Assembly: GCF_004117935.1 (NCBI RefSeq)
Contig: NZ_SDOY01000007.1
Span: 1-59,717 of the forward strand
Direction: 5' to 3'
DNA from: Streptomyces roseicoloratus
GTDB taxonomy: Bacteria; Actinomycetota; Actinomycetes; Streptomycetales; Streptomycetaceae
DNA length: 59,717 bases
Part shown: positions 34,866 to 43,525 of the stretch, one piece after another
How positions within the stretch are numbered: position 1 is the first letter of the stretch
How the letters are laid out: each line of letters opens with the position of its first letter
Translations under genes and position numbers: made by a program
Notes under the pieces: generated by a model
Database searches by the model: none
What the model was told of the DNA's origin: nothing
The model's input: only the letters and a program-made list of their open reading frames with translations

Positions 34866-35705
34866 TCAGGCTGCGAGGACGCAGCGGGAGGCGGCCGGAG
34901 GGCCGCGCCTGATCACCGTGTGCTGAAGTGCCTCGGCCACCGGCGGTGGCGAGGAGTCGGAAGCGGTACGGGCGGGCCCGTGCGGCCCGGTGGCCGGAGC
35001 GCCCGGCAGGCCGGCGAGCAGGTTCCGTACGAGCGAGAGCGCGGCGCGCAGCGAGCGGACGAGCGCGCACTCGGCGAGCTCGACGGCACCCTGCGCGGAC
35101 AGCGTCACGAGCCGGCCGAGGGCGAGGTCGCCCCGGCGCAGCAGCCAGCCGGTCGCGAGCGCGGCCAGCAGGTGGCCGAGCAGCATCGGCAGGCTCGGCA
35201 CCAGTTCGGCGGCGCGGGCGGTCGCGGTCACCGCGTCCGTCGCACCCGCCGGACCGGCGGTGCCGGCGGCGAGGTGGTCGTGCACGCCGGATCCCGCGGT
35301 GGTGCCGGCCGCGCCCGCGGCCGCCGGCGCCAGCCCGGCCTCGCGGACGATCCGGGCCGCGTCGGCCGGGTTCAGCGCGGCGGTTCCGCCGCAGACCAGT
35401 TTGGCGGCGAGCCGGATCAGGGTGTCGTCGCCCTGCGGCGGCCCGGCGGCCGGGCGCCGCCCGAGCCCGAACAGGGTGTGCAGGCCGACCTGTCCGACCG
35501 TCAGCGCGGCGACGATCGCGGGCAGCGAGCGCTCGCGCCCGGCGAACAGCACCGTGACGCCGAAGACGCCGAGGAAGCCGGCGACCACCGACCACGCCGC
35601 GATCCCCGCGCAGGCGGCCAGCGCGTGGCCGAGGGCGGACAGCACGACGCAGACCGCGGTGAACACCGCGGCCCTCAGCAGGCGTGGCGCGAGCGGGGCA
35701 GACAT
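34866..35705 (-). CDS. Integral membrane protein of unknown function
   Basis: A 279-residue protein with four to six hydrophobic segments (LLRAAVFTAVCVVLSALGHALA, AAWSVVAGFLGVFGVTVLFAG, LPAIVAALTVGQVGLHTLFGLG and PSLPMLLGHLLAALATGWLL). A long loop rich in Ala and Gly separates the third and fourth. I recognise no domain. It lies 224 bp upstream of the YcnI-like gene on the same strand, so it may belong to the copper operon or be separately expressed; the 224-bp gap is G/C-rich without a clear terminator. Confidence 0.75.
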   Translation of the reverse strand: MSAPLAPRLLRAAVFTAVCVVLSALGHALAACAGIAAWSVVAGFLGVFGVTVLFAGRERSLPAIVAALTVGQVGLHTLFGLGRRPAAGPPQGDDTLIRLAAKLVCGGTAALNPADAARIVREAGLAPAAAGAAGTTAGSGVHDHLAAGTAGPAGATDAVTATARAAELVPSLPMLLGHLLAALATGWLLRRGDLALGRLVTLSAQGAVELAECALVRSLRAALSLVRNLLAGLPGAPATGPHGPARTASDSSPPPVAEALQHTVIRRGPPAASRCVLAA

Positions 35706-35893
35706 GGCGGGCCCATCATCGCACCAGCCGCGCACCTCCCATACGGCAGGTCCGGAAGGTCGCCCTTGGCCTCCTTCCGGCCGACATGCCCCGAACCGTC
35801 AGGGGGATGTCACCCTCCGACATACACCGGCGTCGGGGATCGCGCATCCGCCGAACGGGGGCTGTTGCGGGCGGTGGGGGCTTATGGACCACG

Positions 35894-35926
35894 CGGCACG
35901 GCAATACGTATCGGTATGTCGTGCCG
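35894..35926. promoter_or_regulatory. Interrupted palindrome upstream of the RsbW-like gene
   Basis: CGGCACG (35894) pairs with CGTGCCG (35920), and inside it ATAC pairs with GTAT, giving a two-part dyad that ends 34 bp before the start codon. It may be an operator or a leader hairpin. Confidence 0.45.
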
Positions 35927-35959
35927 CAGCATGTCGAGCCGCAGCCAGGAGGCTGGAGC

Positions 35960-36415
35960 ATGAGCATCTGGTGGTCCCTGCATCTGCGGCGCGAGGCCGC
36001 GAGCGTCCCGCTCGCCCGGCGACTGCTCCTCGGCACGATGGAGACGGCGGGGGTCGATCCGGACGTCTCCTACGAGCTGTCGGTGGCCCTCACGGAGGCC
36101 TGCGCCAACGCGGTCGAACACGGCGGTGCCGCCGCGGGGCCGGGCGGTCCGGTCTCGGAGGCGTACCGCGTGACCGCGTATCTCGACGGCGAGACCTGTC
36201 GCATCGAGGTGGCCGACTCGGGCCCCGGATTCGCCGGAGCCGCGGCGGGGCGTTGGGCCGCGGTGCCCGACGAGGCCGAGAACGGCCGCGGGCTCCGGCT
36301 GATCGAGGAGCTGGCCGACCACGTCCACTTCGGCCGTACGGGCCGCGGCGGCGCGCTGGTCAGCTTCGACAAGATCATCAAGTGGCGCCCGGACGCGCCC
36401 CTGGCCCTCACGTAG
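35960..36415 (+). CDS. RsbW-like ATP-binding protein (anti-sigma kinase family)
   Basis: A 151-residue GHKL ATPase. The N box is in LSVALTEACANAVEHG near residue 40 and the G1/G2 region in EVADSGPGFAG and NGRGLRLIEELAD. The family binds and inhibits sigma factors or phosphorylates anti-anti-sigma factors in partner-switching systems. The ATG at 35960 follows a strong AGGAGG. No sigma or STAS gene is adjacent; the nearest partner-switch gene is the PP2C phosphatase at 38211. The stop codon lies inside a 33-bp duplication. Confidence 0.88.
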   Translation: MSIWWSLHLRREAASVPLARRLLLGTMETAGVDPDVSYELSVALTEACANAVEHGGAAAGPGGPVSEAYRVTAYLDGETCRIEVADSGPGFAGAAAGRWAAVPDEAENGRGLRLIEELADHVHFGRTGRGGALVSFDKIIKWRPDAPLALT

Positions 36416-36468
36416 CCCGGCACCGGCAGGACGAAGGCCCTCACGCAGCCCGGCACCGGCAGGACGAA
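36403..36468 (+). repeat. 33-bp tandem duplication spanning the stop codon
   Basis: 36403-36435 and 36436-36468 differ by one base. That base turns the TAG stop of the RsbW-like gene (36413-36415) into CAG in the second, non-coding copy. Confidence 0.85.
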
Positions 36469-36499
36469 GGCCCCCGCCGACCGGAGTCGGCGGGGGCCT
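36468..36499. terminator. Strong terminator between convergent genes
   Basis: AGGCCCCCGCCGAC and GTCGGCGGGGGCCT form a perfect 14-bp stem with a CGGA tetraloop. It can serve both the RsbW-like gene and leftward pepP. Confidence 0.85.
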
Positions 36500-36544
36500 C
36501 GCGGCACGCACGGTGCGCGGACGTCCGCGCACGGGCGGGACCGG

Positions 36545-36610
36545 CGCGGGGTCGGCCCTTCGGACCGCGCGGTGTCGGCCTTCGGACCGCGCGGGGTCAG
36601 CCCTTCAGGC
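36545..36610. repeat. 22-bp repeat (3 copies) spanning the pepP stop codon
   Basis: Three units of 21-22 bp, each built on CGCGGGGTCGGCCCTTCGGA, lie side by side. The last contains the TGA (36597-36599) and final codons of leftward pepP. Confidence 0.75.
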
Positions 36611-38066
36611 CGGCCATCCACGTCTCGACCTCGTCGGAGCGGCGCGGCAGCGCGGCCGAGAGGTTCCGGTTGCCGTCCTCCGTGACGAGGATGTCGTCCT
36701 CGATCCGGACACCGATGCCCCGGTACTCCTCGGGCACGGTCAGGTCGTCGGCCTGGAAGTAGAGACCCGGCTCCACGGTCAGGCACATGCCCGGCGCCAG
36801 GGTCGTGTCGACGTACGCCTCGGTGCGCGCGGCGGCGCAGTCGTGGACGTCCATGCCGAGCATGTGACCGGTGCCGTGCAGGGTCCAGCGGCGCTGCAGG
36901 CCGAGCTCCAGGACACGGTCGACCGGGCCCTCGACGAGGCCCCACTCGACGAGCTTCTCGGCGAGCACGCGCTGGGCGGCGTCGTGGAAGTCGCGGTAGG
37001 CGGCGCCCGGCTTCACCGCGGCGATGCCGGCCTCCTGCGCCTCGTACACGGCGTCGTAGATCTTGCGCTGGATCTCCGTGAACCGGCCGTTGACCGGCAG
37101 GGTCCGGGTGACGTCGGCGGTGTAGAGCTCGGTGGTCTCCACACCGGCGTCGAGCAGCAGCAGGTCCCCGGAGCGGACCGGGCCGTCGTTGCGGACCCAG
37201 TGCAGGGTGCAGGCGTGCGGGCCGGCGGCGGCGATGGTGCCGTAGCCGACGTCGTTGCCCTCCACGCGGGCGCGCAGGAAGAAGGTGCCTTCGATGTAGC
37301 GCTCGCTGGTCGCCTCGGCCTTGTCGAGGACCTTGACGACGTCCTCGAAGCCGCGGGCGGTCGCGTCGCAGGCCTTCTGGAGCTCGGCGATCTCGAAGTC
37401 GTCCTTCACGACGCGGGCCTCGGAGAGGAAGACCCGCAGCTCCTCGTCGCGCTCGGCGGTGACCTTGTCGACGAGCGCGGACTCGATGCCGGCGTCGTGG
37501 CCGCGGACGTTGCGGACCGGGCCGGTGGCCTCCTTGAGCCACTCGGGCAGCTCGCGGACGTCCTTCGCCGGGATGCCGAGCAGCTGCTCCGCCTCGGCGA
37601 GGGAGTGGCGGCGGCCGACCCACAGCTCGCCCTGGCCGTCGAGCCAGAACTCGCCGTTCTCGCGGTTCGAGCGCGGCAGCAGGTAGATCGTGGCCCGGTG
37701 GCCGTCCTTGACCGGCTCGAGGACGAGGACGCCGTCCTGCGTCTGGTCGCCGGTGAGGTACGCGTACTCGGTGGAGGCGCGGAAGGCGTACTCGGTGTCG
37801 TTCGACCGGGTCTTCAGGTTGCCGGCCGGGATCACCAGGCGCTCGCCCGGGAAGCGGGCGGAGAGCGCGGCGCGCCGGGCGGCGGTCCGCGAGGCCTGCG
37901 CGATCGGCTCGAGCCCGTGCAGCTCGGTGTCGGCCCAGCCGGACTTCATGTTCTCGGCGAGCTCGTCGGAGACGCCCTGGTAAAGGCCGTTCTTGCGCTG
38001 CTTGATCGGCTGCTCTTCGGAATCCTCCGGGGTCTCCGGGTTCTCCGGCGTGAGCTCCTCGGCCAC
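36597..38066 (-). CDS. pepP: Xaa-Pro aminopeptidase (aminopeptidase P, M24B)
   Basis: A 489-residue cytoplasmic Mn-dependent peptidase that removes an N-terminal residue before proline. The N-terminal domain (about 50-210) precedes the catalytic domain. The five metal ligands are visible: LLLDAGVETTELYTADVTRTLP (two Asp), HGTGHMLGMDVHD (His), LTVEPGLYF (Glu) and GVRIEDDILVT (Glu). It starts with GTG at 38066 after GGAGG. It is monocistronic. Confidence 0.95.
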   Translation of the reverse strand: MAEELTPENPETPEDSEEQPIKQRKNGLYQGVSDELAENMKSGWADTELHGLEPIAQASRTAARRAALSARFPGERLVIPAGNLKTRSNDTEYAFRASTEYAYLTGDQTQDGVLVLEPVKDGHRATIYLLPRSNRENGEFWLDGQGELWVGRRHSLAEAEQLLGIPAKDVRELPEWLKEATGPVRNVRGHDAGIESALVDKVTAERDEELRVFLSEARVVKDDFEIAELQKACDATARGFEDVVKVLDKAEATSERYIEGTFFLRARVEGNDVGYGTIAAAGPHACTLHWVRNDGPVRSGDLLLLDAGVETTELYTADVTRTLPVNGRFTEIQRKIYDAVYEAQEAGIAAVKPGAAYRDFHDAAQRVLAEKLVEWGLVEGPVDRVLELGLQRRWTLHGTGHMLGMDVHDCAAARTEAYVDTTLAPGMCLTVEPGLYFQADDLTVPEEYRGIGVRIEDDILVTEDGNRNLSAALPRRSDEVETWMAGLKG

Positions 38067-38210
38067 GGGTCTGCCTCCTTGTGGGTACGACAGTGGTACG
38101 ACTCTGAACCATCACCATCGTACGGTCGTGCGGAAGGGGCCCAGCGGCGGAAGACCCATTACCGGCAGGTCAGCCGTCGCCCGCGGTGAGCAGCCTCACG
38201 TACGGCGGAC

Positions 38211-39659
38211 TCACTCGAAGCGCGCGGCCAGCAGGACCACGTCCTCGCCGTCGGCGGCGGGGGTGTCGAGGCCCTCGGGGAGCACGGTCCGCAGGACGTG
38301 GTCGGCGACGGCGCCCGGATCGGCCCGGTCGGCCCTCGGCACGCTCGCCGCGGCGGCGTGCAGCCGGGCGAAGGCCCGGTCCATGGCGTCGCCGGTGCGC
38401 CGGAGCAGCCCGTCGGTGTAGAGCAGCACCGTTTCTCCGGGGGCGGGCGACAGTTCGACGCTGGGCGCCTCCCAGCAGGACAGCATGCCCAGCGGGGCCG
38501 ACAGCGAGGTCTCCACGTACTCGGTGCGGTGCTCGCCGACGATCAGCGGCGGCGCGTGACCGGCGCCGGCCAGCACGATCCGGCGCGCGGCCGGCTCGCA
38601 GTAGGCGAAGAGCGCGGTCGCCGAGCGGGCGGGCTCGGTGAGGCGGAGCAGCAGTTCCAGGTCGGAGAGGACGGCGACCGGGTCCTCGCCCTCCATGACG
38701 GCGTACGCGCGGAGCGAGGCCCGCAGCCGTCCCATGGCGGCGAGGGCGCTGGGCCCGCTGCCGGTGACGGAGCCGACGGCGAGGCCGAGGGCGCCGTCGG
38801 GGAGCGGCAGCGCGTCGTACCAGTCGCCGCCGCCGTGGGGGCCGGTGCGGTGGCGGGCGGCGAGCTGGACGCCGGGGACCCGGGGCAGCCGGCTGGGCAG
38901 CAGTTCCTCGGCGACGGTGGCGACGCGGGTCCGGGCGCGCTCGACCTCCAGGAGGCGGGCGATGTGCTCGGTGGCGAAGCGGGCGTAGAGGCCGACGAGG
39001 TGGCGCTGGCGCTCGGCGGGCTCGGCCGGTTCGTCGTACAGCCAGACGAGGGCGCCGAGCTTGCCGGCCTCCTCGGTGGCGAGCGGGAGGGCGTAGCTGG
39101 CGGCGTAGCCGAGGCGGGCGGCGACCTCGCGGTGGCGCGGGTCCAGGTCCTCCTCGCCGCGCAGGTCGGGGATGGCGACGGGGCGGGGCAGGGCGCCTTC
39201 GGGGAGCGGGTCGAGTCCGTCGAGGATGCGGCCGTACGAGGTGACGCTGCGGGGCACGGTCTCGATGGTGCCGAGCTCGGCGTGGGCGAGGCCGAGGCCG
39301 ACGGTGAGCGCAGGGCCGAGGCCGTCGGCGGGTTCGAGGACGGCCATGCCGCGGCGGGCGCCGACGAGGGCGGCGCCGGCGCGCAGCACCTCGCGCAGCG
39401 CGTCGTCGAGCGAGGCGGCCCTGATCAGGGATTCCGTCATCTCGTGGAGCAGGGTGAGGTCGGAGACCCAGCCGGCGAGGCGGTCCTGGAGGGGCTGGAG
39501 CGGACCGGCGGAGGGGCCGGTGACTCCGGAGGCTCCGGGGGTCGCGGACACCGCGGAGGACATCGCGGAGAGCGGCGCGCCGATCGCGGCCGCAGTGTGC
39601 GGGGGAGAAGGAACAGTGGAATCGATTCCGGCCACTTTCGGCGCGCGGGGAGTACTCAT
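38211..39659 (-). CDS. GAF-PP2C (SpoIIE-type) serine phosphatase
   Basis: A 482-residue cytoplasmic regulator. A GAF domain (about residues 65-225) with LLHEMTESLIRAASLDDALREVL ahead of it is followed by a PP2C/SpoIIE domain (about 240-480): EELLPSRLPRVPGVQLAARHR, GGDWYDALPLPDG (metal-binding Asp), AGHAPPLIV, LLYTDGLLRR and the C-terminal DDVVLLAARF-like EDVVLLAARF. Such phosphatases dephosphorylate STAS anti-anti-sigma factors and thereby release sigma factors; the GAF domain provides the signal. ATG 39659 is used; a small leader ORF ends 28 bp upstream. Confidence 0.92.
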   Translation of the reverse strand: MSTPRAPKVAGIDSTVPSPPHTAAAIGAPLSAMSSAVSATPGASGVTGPSAGPLQPLQDRLAGWVSDLTLLHEMTESLIRAASLDDALREVLRAGAALVGARRGMAVLEPADGLGPALTVGLGLAHAELGTIETVPRSVTSYGRILDGLDPLPEGALPRPVAIPDLRGEEDLDPRHREVAARLGYAASYALPLATEEAGKLGALVWLYDEPAEPAERQRHLVGLYARFATEHIARLLEVERARTRVATVAEELLPSRLPRVPGVQLAARHRTGPHGGGDWYDALPLPDGALGLAVGSVTGSGPSALAAMGRLRASLRAYAVMEGEDPVAVLSDLELLLRLTEPARSATALFAYCEPAARRIVLAGAGHAPPLIVGEHRTEYVETSLSAPLGMLSCWEAPSVELSPAPGETVLLYTDGLLRRTGDAMDRAFARLHAAAASVPRADRADPGAVADHVLRTVLPEGLDTPAADGEDVVLLAARFE

Positions 39660-39686
39660 CGCACTCGGCTTTCCGACCTGCGCGTT

Positions 39687-39785
39687 TCATGCCATAGCAT
39701 CGCAAACCCCCAAGTCATTCTGCGCCGCTACCCATCGATCCACATCTACACGCACATGAGGATCGATGTCCAGCATTGTCACCAT
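39687..39785 (-). CDS. Possible leader peptide (32 codons) ahead of the PP2C gene
   Basis: A small leftward ORF from ATG 39785 (or 39776) reads MVTMLDIDPHVRVDVDRW then VAAQNDLGVCDAMA and ends 27 bp before the phosphatase start. AGAAG lies 4 nt before the first ATG. A 9-bp inverted repeat is inside it. The composition is unlike that of random high-GC frames (few Arg/Pro/Ala runs). It might be a translated leader controlling the phosphatase, or a small protein. There is no direct evidence of expression. Confidence 0.35.
   Translation of the reverse strand: MVTMLDIDPHVRVDVDRWVAAQNDLGVCDAMA
39733..39768. repeat. Inverted repeat CATCGATCC-N18-GGATCGATG
   Basis: A perfect 9-bp dyad with an 18-nt spacer, inside the leader ORF upstream of the PP2C phosphatase. 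As RNA it could form a hairpin; as DNA it could bind a dimeric regulator. Confidence 0.6.
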
Positions 39786-40204
39786 GGGACTTCTGGTGTC
39801 CGTGGGATGTGGGCGAGAGGGTTGAAGACTAGGGGAAGTTGGCCGAAAATTACCCCCGGTGTGCACCATTTGGGGTCGACTGGCGTCGTTTGAAAGCGCG
39901 TCATTTTGAGCGTGACGGGTACGTAATCGGTGACGGGCAGGGGCAGTTGGAGACGCGCCCCTGAATACGGACGCGGAACCCGAGCGTCCTCATCACCGCA
40001 GGCCGCACCCCTACCCCGAGTGGCGGGGAACGTGTTCCGGCAGGATCGCCGCCTGGAACGCCCGCCGAGAGCGCCCGCCGAGTCCGGGCGCGGCTCGTAT
40101 GCGCTGAGGCGCGAGTGATACGCACGGTGAAGACATGTGTACGTACGGTGACGTTCACGTGGTGTGATGTGGATTCGGCGTTCAACGGAAAGGAACGAGC
40201 GCTC
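39786..40204. other. Divergent intergenic region, PP2C gene / primase-like gene
   Basis: About 420 bp with lower G/C content than the flanking genes at its left end (39780-39960). The self-complementary GTACGTAC occurs near 40139 and an AAGGAA ribosome site precedes the gene at 40205. No further gene or hairpin stands out. Confidence 0.4.
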
Positions 40205-41236
40205 ATGCGCGAGATCCTCGGAAGGCGACGCAGGCTCCGGTTCGGGCGCGGCAGGCGCGGGGGCCCGGCGGGCGTGTCGGACCTGATGGGCACGGCGCCC
40301 ACGACGGAAGACCGGCTCGGAGCGGCGCTCCTCTACGCCACGGAGTGGAGCTGGCCGGTCCTGCCCGGCGTGGGCCTGCGCGTGAGCGCGGCACCGTCGG
40401 CGGTCGCGGGCGGGACGCCCGTCGCGGGCTCGGTGGGCGGGGGGCCGGAAGCGGGCACCCAGGCGGGCGCGGGTGCCGGGGCGGCTTCCGGGGCCGCGTC
40501 GGGGTCGGCTCTCGGCGCGGGCCCAGGTGCTGCGCCGGGCTCGGGTCCCGGGGCGGAGGCGCGTGCTGGTGCGGGCGTGATGAGACGGCTAGGTGCCTTG
40601 AGCCGGCTGGGGGCTGCGGGTCGGCTGGGTGCCTTGAGCCGGCTGGGGGCCCTGGCGTCCGGCGTCCGGACGGGAGCCGGGACCGGGGCGGAGGCACTGC
40701 CCGCCGTCGTGGGCTGCGCCTGTCCCGATCCGCAATGCGTCGTCCCCGGCGCGCATCCCTTCGACCCCGGCCTGCTCGCCGCCACCACCGACGCCCGCAT
40801 GATCCGGTGGTGGTGGAGCCGCCGCCCCGAGGCCCCGGTCCTCCTCGCCACCGGCGGCCGCGCCCCGTGCGCGGTCAGCCTGCCCGCCGTTGCCGGCGCC
40901 CACGCCCTGGCCGCGCTCGACGCGCTGGGCATGCGGCTCGGCCCGGTCGTGGCCACGCCCACCCGCTGGGCGATCCTCGTCGCCCCGTACGGCCTCGAAC
41001 GGCTCGGCGAGCTGCTGTACGCGAAGGACTGCGTGCCCAGTTCCCTGCGCTTCCACGGCGACGGCGGCTATCTGCCGCTGCCGCCCTCCCTCACCGGCGC
41101 CGGACAGGTCCGCTGGGAGCGGGCGCCGCTGGCGGGCTCGGCGCGACCGTGGCTGCCGGACGTGGAGGCGGTCGTGGACGCGCTGGTCGAGGCGAGCACG
41201 AGCATGCCGGGCGGCGGCAGCAGGCTCGCGTACTGA
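40205..41236 (+). CDS. Bifunctional primase/polymerase N-terminal-domain-like protein
   Basis: A 343-residue protein. ALLYATEWSWPVLPG near residue 40 and CACPDPQCVVPGAHPFDP near 177 are the start and Cys-rich segment of the actinobacterial prim-pol N-terminal domain; MIRWWWSRRPEAPVLLATGG and AILVAPYGLERLGELLY follow. In the stand-alone Streptomyces version the helicase part is missing and no role in replication is known. Between the WPVLPG and CPDPQC motifs, which are close together in usual family members, a Gly/Ala-rich insertion of about 110 residues occurs, including a 12-residue repeat (RLGALSRLGA). ATG 40205 follows AAGGAA. Confidence 0.72.
   Translation: MREILGRRRRLRFGRGRRGGPAGVSDLMGTAPTTEDRLGAALLYATEWSWPVLPGVGLRVSAAPSAVAGGTPVAGSVGGGPEAGTQAGAGAGAASGAASGSALGAGPGAAPGSGPGAEARAGAGVMRRLGALSRLGAAGRLGALSRLGALASGVRTGAGTGAEALPAVVGCACPDPQCVVPGAHPFDPGLLAATTDARMIRWWWSRRPEAPVLLATGGRAPCAVSLPAVAGAHALAALDALGMRLGPVVATPTRWAILVAPYGLERLGELLYAKDCVPSSLRFHGDGGYLPLPPSLTGAGQVRWERAPLAGSARPWLPDVEAVVDALVEASTSMPGGGSRLAY
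40586..40657 (+). repeat. 36-bp tandem repeat in the primase-like gene
   Basis: Two copies of a 36-bp unit encode RLGALSRLGAAG and RLGALSRLGALA. The frame is kept. Confidence 0.8.
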
Positions 41237-41384
41237 CGGCGGTCCCGGCGCCGCCCGGCTTCACCCGAACGGGTGTGGAACGCCTCGGCATCCAGGCGAA
41301 AGGGGCGCGCGGCCGGCCGGGAGCCCACCGGCCGCGGCTATCTTCGCGGGAAGATCCGTTCCCGAGAAGCAGGTGGGCCGACGT

Positions 41385-42098
41385 ATGGGGCGCATGAGTC
41401 CGGCACGGCTTCGAGGACTGGGGCTCGGTGCCGCCGTACTGGTCGCCGTCCTGGTGCCGGTCGCCGCGTCGGCCGGTCCGGCGGGAGACCCGGGACGCGA
41501 CTCGGCCGCGGCGGGCGGCGACGGGGAGGCCGCCGCCGGGGCGGCCGCGGCCGCGGGTTCCGGGGACGCGAAGGGCAAGGGGCTGCTCCCGGACCTGGGC
41601 CTCGGGACCGCCCGTAGGACCACCGAAGCCGGGACTCCACCCGACGCCGACACCGGGGAGCCGCGCGCCGTCACGCGCTGCGGACCCGAACTCGCCTCCC
41701 CTGACGGGGTCGAGGCGCAGACGTGTGTGGTGACGGAGGGTGCCGAGGCCTGGGGCCGCACGTACTACCGGAACACGACCGGCCAGGAGCTCGACGCCGT
41801 CCTCACCCTGATGGCGCCCGCCGGGCGGACCGTACAGGTGCGGTGCGCGGTGGAGGCACGGGACGAACCGGGGACGTGCGAGACGCCGAAGGAGCCGGTG
41901 CGGGGCGGAGCCGCTTCCGGCGGCGAGGGAGCCGACGGCGGGGGAGTCGACGGCGGGGGAGTCGGTGGGGGTGGATCCGGCGCCGGCGGATCCGGCGCAT
42001 TTTCGGCGGTCGCGGAATTCGCCGGAGCGGGAGAGGGCGGCAACACGCCGCTGCTGCTGCGGGCGGGGAGCAACGGGCGGGATCCGGAGGGCAGTTGA
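41385..42098 (+). CDS. Secreted or surface protein of unknown function
   Basis: A 237-residue protein with a signal peptide (MSPARLRGLGLGAAVLVAVLVPVAASA). The central part (about residues 90-170) has four Cys: TRCGPELAS, AQTCVV, VQVRCAVE and GTCETPKE, probably two disulfides, in a compact domain with TYYRNTTGQELDAVLTLMAPAG. The tail is a Gly-rich low-complexity run (GGGVDGGGVGGGGSG). ATG 41385 has AGGTGG 9 nt upstream; ATG 41394 is an alternative. The family is not recognised. Confidence 0.72.
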   Translation: MGRMSPARLRGLGLGAAVLVAVLVPVAASAGPAGDPGRDSAAAGGDGEAAAGAAAAAGSGDAKGKGLLPDLGLGTARRTTEAGTPPDADTGEPRAVTRCGPELASPDGVEAQTCVVTEGAEAWGRTYYRNTTGQELDAVLTLMAPAGRTVQVRCAVEARDEPGTCETPKEPVRGGAASGGEGADGGGVDGGGVGGGGSGAGGSGAFSAVAEFAGAGEGGNTPLLLRAGSNGRDPEGS

Positions 42099-42354
42099 GC
42101 CGAGAACGCGGAATCCGAGATTCCGTGGCGAGCGCGCGCCGGTCCGCCGGGCAGGACCCCGGACATGAGAACGCCCGATCGCTGGCGACGGGGGATGCAC
42201 CAGCGACCGGGCTTCCAGAACCGTAACAAGAGATCTGCCGTTCGCAAATTCGATCTCGGTTATTCGGACAGGGATTTAGCCCTTCCGAGGGGGGTCTTGT
42301 GGCGGACGTCACCGACTGGTCGGTCTGTCAGTCACGGATACCACCCCGGGTATC
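42099..42354. terminator. Convergent intergenic region with hairpins
   Basis: GGAATC-CGA-GATTCC at 42110-42124 lies just past the secreted-protein gene. GATACC-ACCCCG-GGTATC at 42337-42354 overlaps the stop codon of the leftward SEC-C gene. Both are short, plausible terminators. Confidence 0.45.
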
Positions 42355-43339
42355 AGCTGAGCGTCACCTGACGGTTGGTGAGGCCGCCGCGGGCGCGACG
42401 CTCGTCGAGGGTGAGCGGGGCGTCCGACGCGAGCGCCGCGGCGAGCCGCTCGGCGAACGCGGCGGCCGGCTTCTCGCAGTCCTCGGCGGTCATCGAGGTC
42501 GGCAGGTCCCACACCGGGACCATGAGCCCGTGGGCCCGGAAGGAGCCGACGAGACGGGTGTCGGGGCCGAGCGAGGAGGTGCCCGCGGCCTGCAGCCGGG
42601 CGAGCGCGTCGAGCAGCTTCTCCTCGGGGTGCGGCATGACCCAGCGCAGGTGGTTCTTGTCCGGCGTCTCGCACCAGTACGCGGAGTCCACACCGGTGAG
42701 CTTCACGGTCGGGATCGCGGCGGCGTTCGCACGCTCCAGGGAGGCGGTGACCTCCGGGTTGGAATTGTCCGCGGACTCCGGAATCCAGAATTCGAATCCC
42801 GAGTGCACGACCGGCGAAAAATCGCTGTCGGCGTCGAGCAGATCCTGAAGTCGCGGACCTTCCGCCGGTACGCGGCGAGGGGCGACCGGAGTGCCGGGTT
42901 CGGCGACCAGGGCGCGCTCGAGGGTGTCGGCCAGGTCGCGGGCCAGGTCACCGGACGAGGAGTCGTTCTGCAGGGCGACCAGCACGGAGCCGTCGTCGCG
43001 GCGCAGCGCCGGCCAGGCCATCGGCAGCACGGTCGCGAGCGTCACGGACGGCACGCCGTCGGGCAGCCCGCCCTTCAGGGTGAGCGGCACGGTCGCGGCG
43101 GGCACCAGCTCGCGCAGCGCGACCCAGTCGCACTCGCCCGGCAGGCCCTCGAAGGGGCGCTGCACGAGCTCGGTCACCGCGTGCGAGGCGGCGCGGCCGT
43201 GACACGCCTTGTAGCGGCGTCCCGAACCGCACGGGCAGGGCTCGCGGGCGCCGACGACCGGGATCTCCCCGTTCGTGACCTGTGCCTGGCCGGTGTTGCC
43301 GGCCTTGGCGGGCTTCGTCTGGGGGCGCTTCTTGGCCAT
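42353..43339 (-). CDS. DUF5926-type protein with SEC-C zinc motif
   Basis: A 328-residue cytoplasmic protein. Near residue 35 the SEC-C motif PCPCGSGRRYKACHG should bind zinc (C-x-C-x8-C-H), as in the SecA tail, where it contacts ribosomes or SecB. The rest (VALRELVPAATVPLTL, LARDLADTLERALVAE, WVMPHPEEKLLDALARL, GLMVPVWDLP) matches a conserved actinobacterial protein of unknown function. The ATG at 43339 starts MAKKRPQTKPAKAG, a basic tail. It is probably monocistronic. Confidence 0.82.
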   Translation of the reverse strand: MAKKRPQTKPAKAGNTGQAQVTNGEIPVVGAREPCPCGSGRRYKACHGRAASHAVTELVQRPFEGLPGECDWVALRELVPAATVPLTLKGGLPDGVPSVTLATVLPMAWPALRRDDGSVLVALQNDSSSGDLARDLADTLERALVAEPGTPVAPRRVPAEGPRLQDLLDADSDFSPVVHSGFEFWIPESADNSNPEVTASLERANAAAIPTVKLTGVDSAYWCETPDKNHLRWVMPHPEEKLLDALARLQAAGTSSLGPDTRLVGSFRAHGLMVPVWDLPTSMTAEDCEKPAAAFAERLAAALASDAPLTLDERRARGGLTNRQVTLS

Positions 43340-43525
43340 GGTGTGGCTTTCTCCCGATCGCGGCGGTGCTGTCTCGGGCGCGAGCCTAGCCGCACGCGGT
43401 CCCGCACGCGGGTATGCCGGTACCACTTCCTGGGGGTGTGCGGGGGCACGGGAGGCGCCGGGAGCGCGGGGTGCGGGAGGCGACCCGGGCTTCGGGAGCG
43501 CGGGCTGCCGCGCTCCTCGCCGGCC

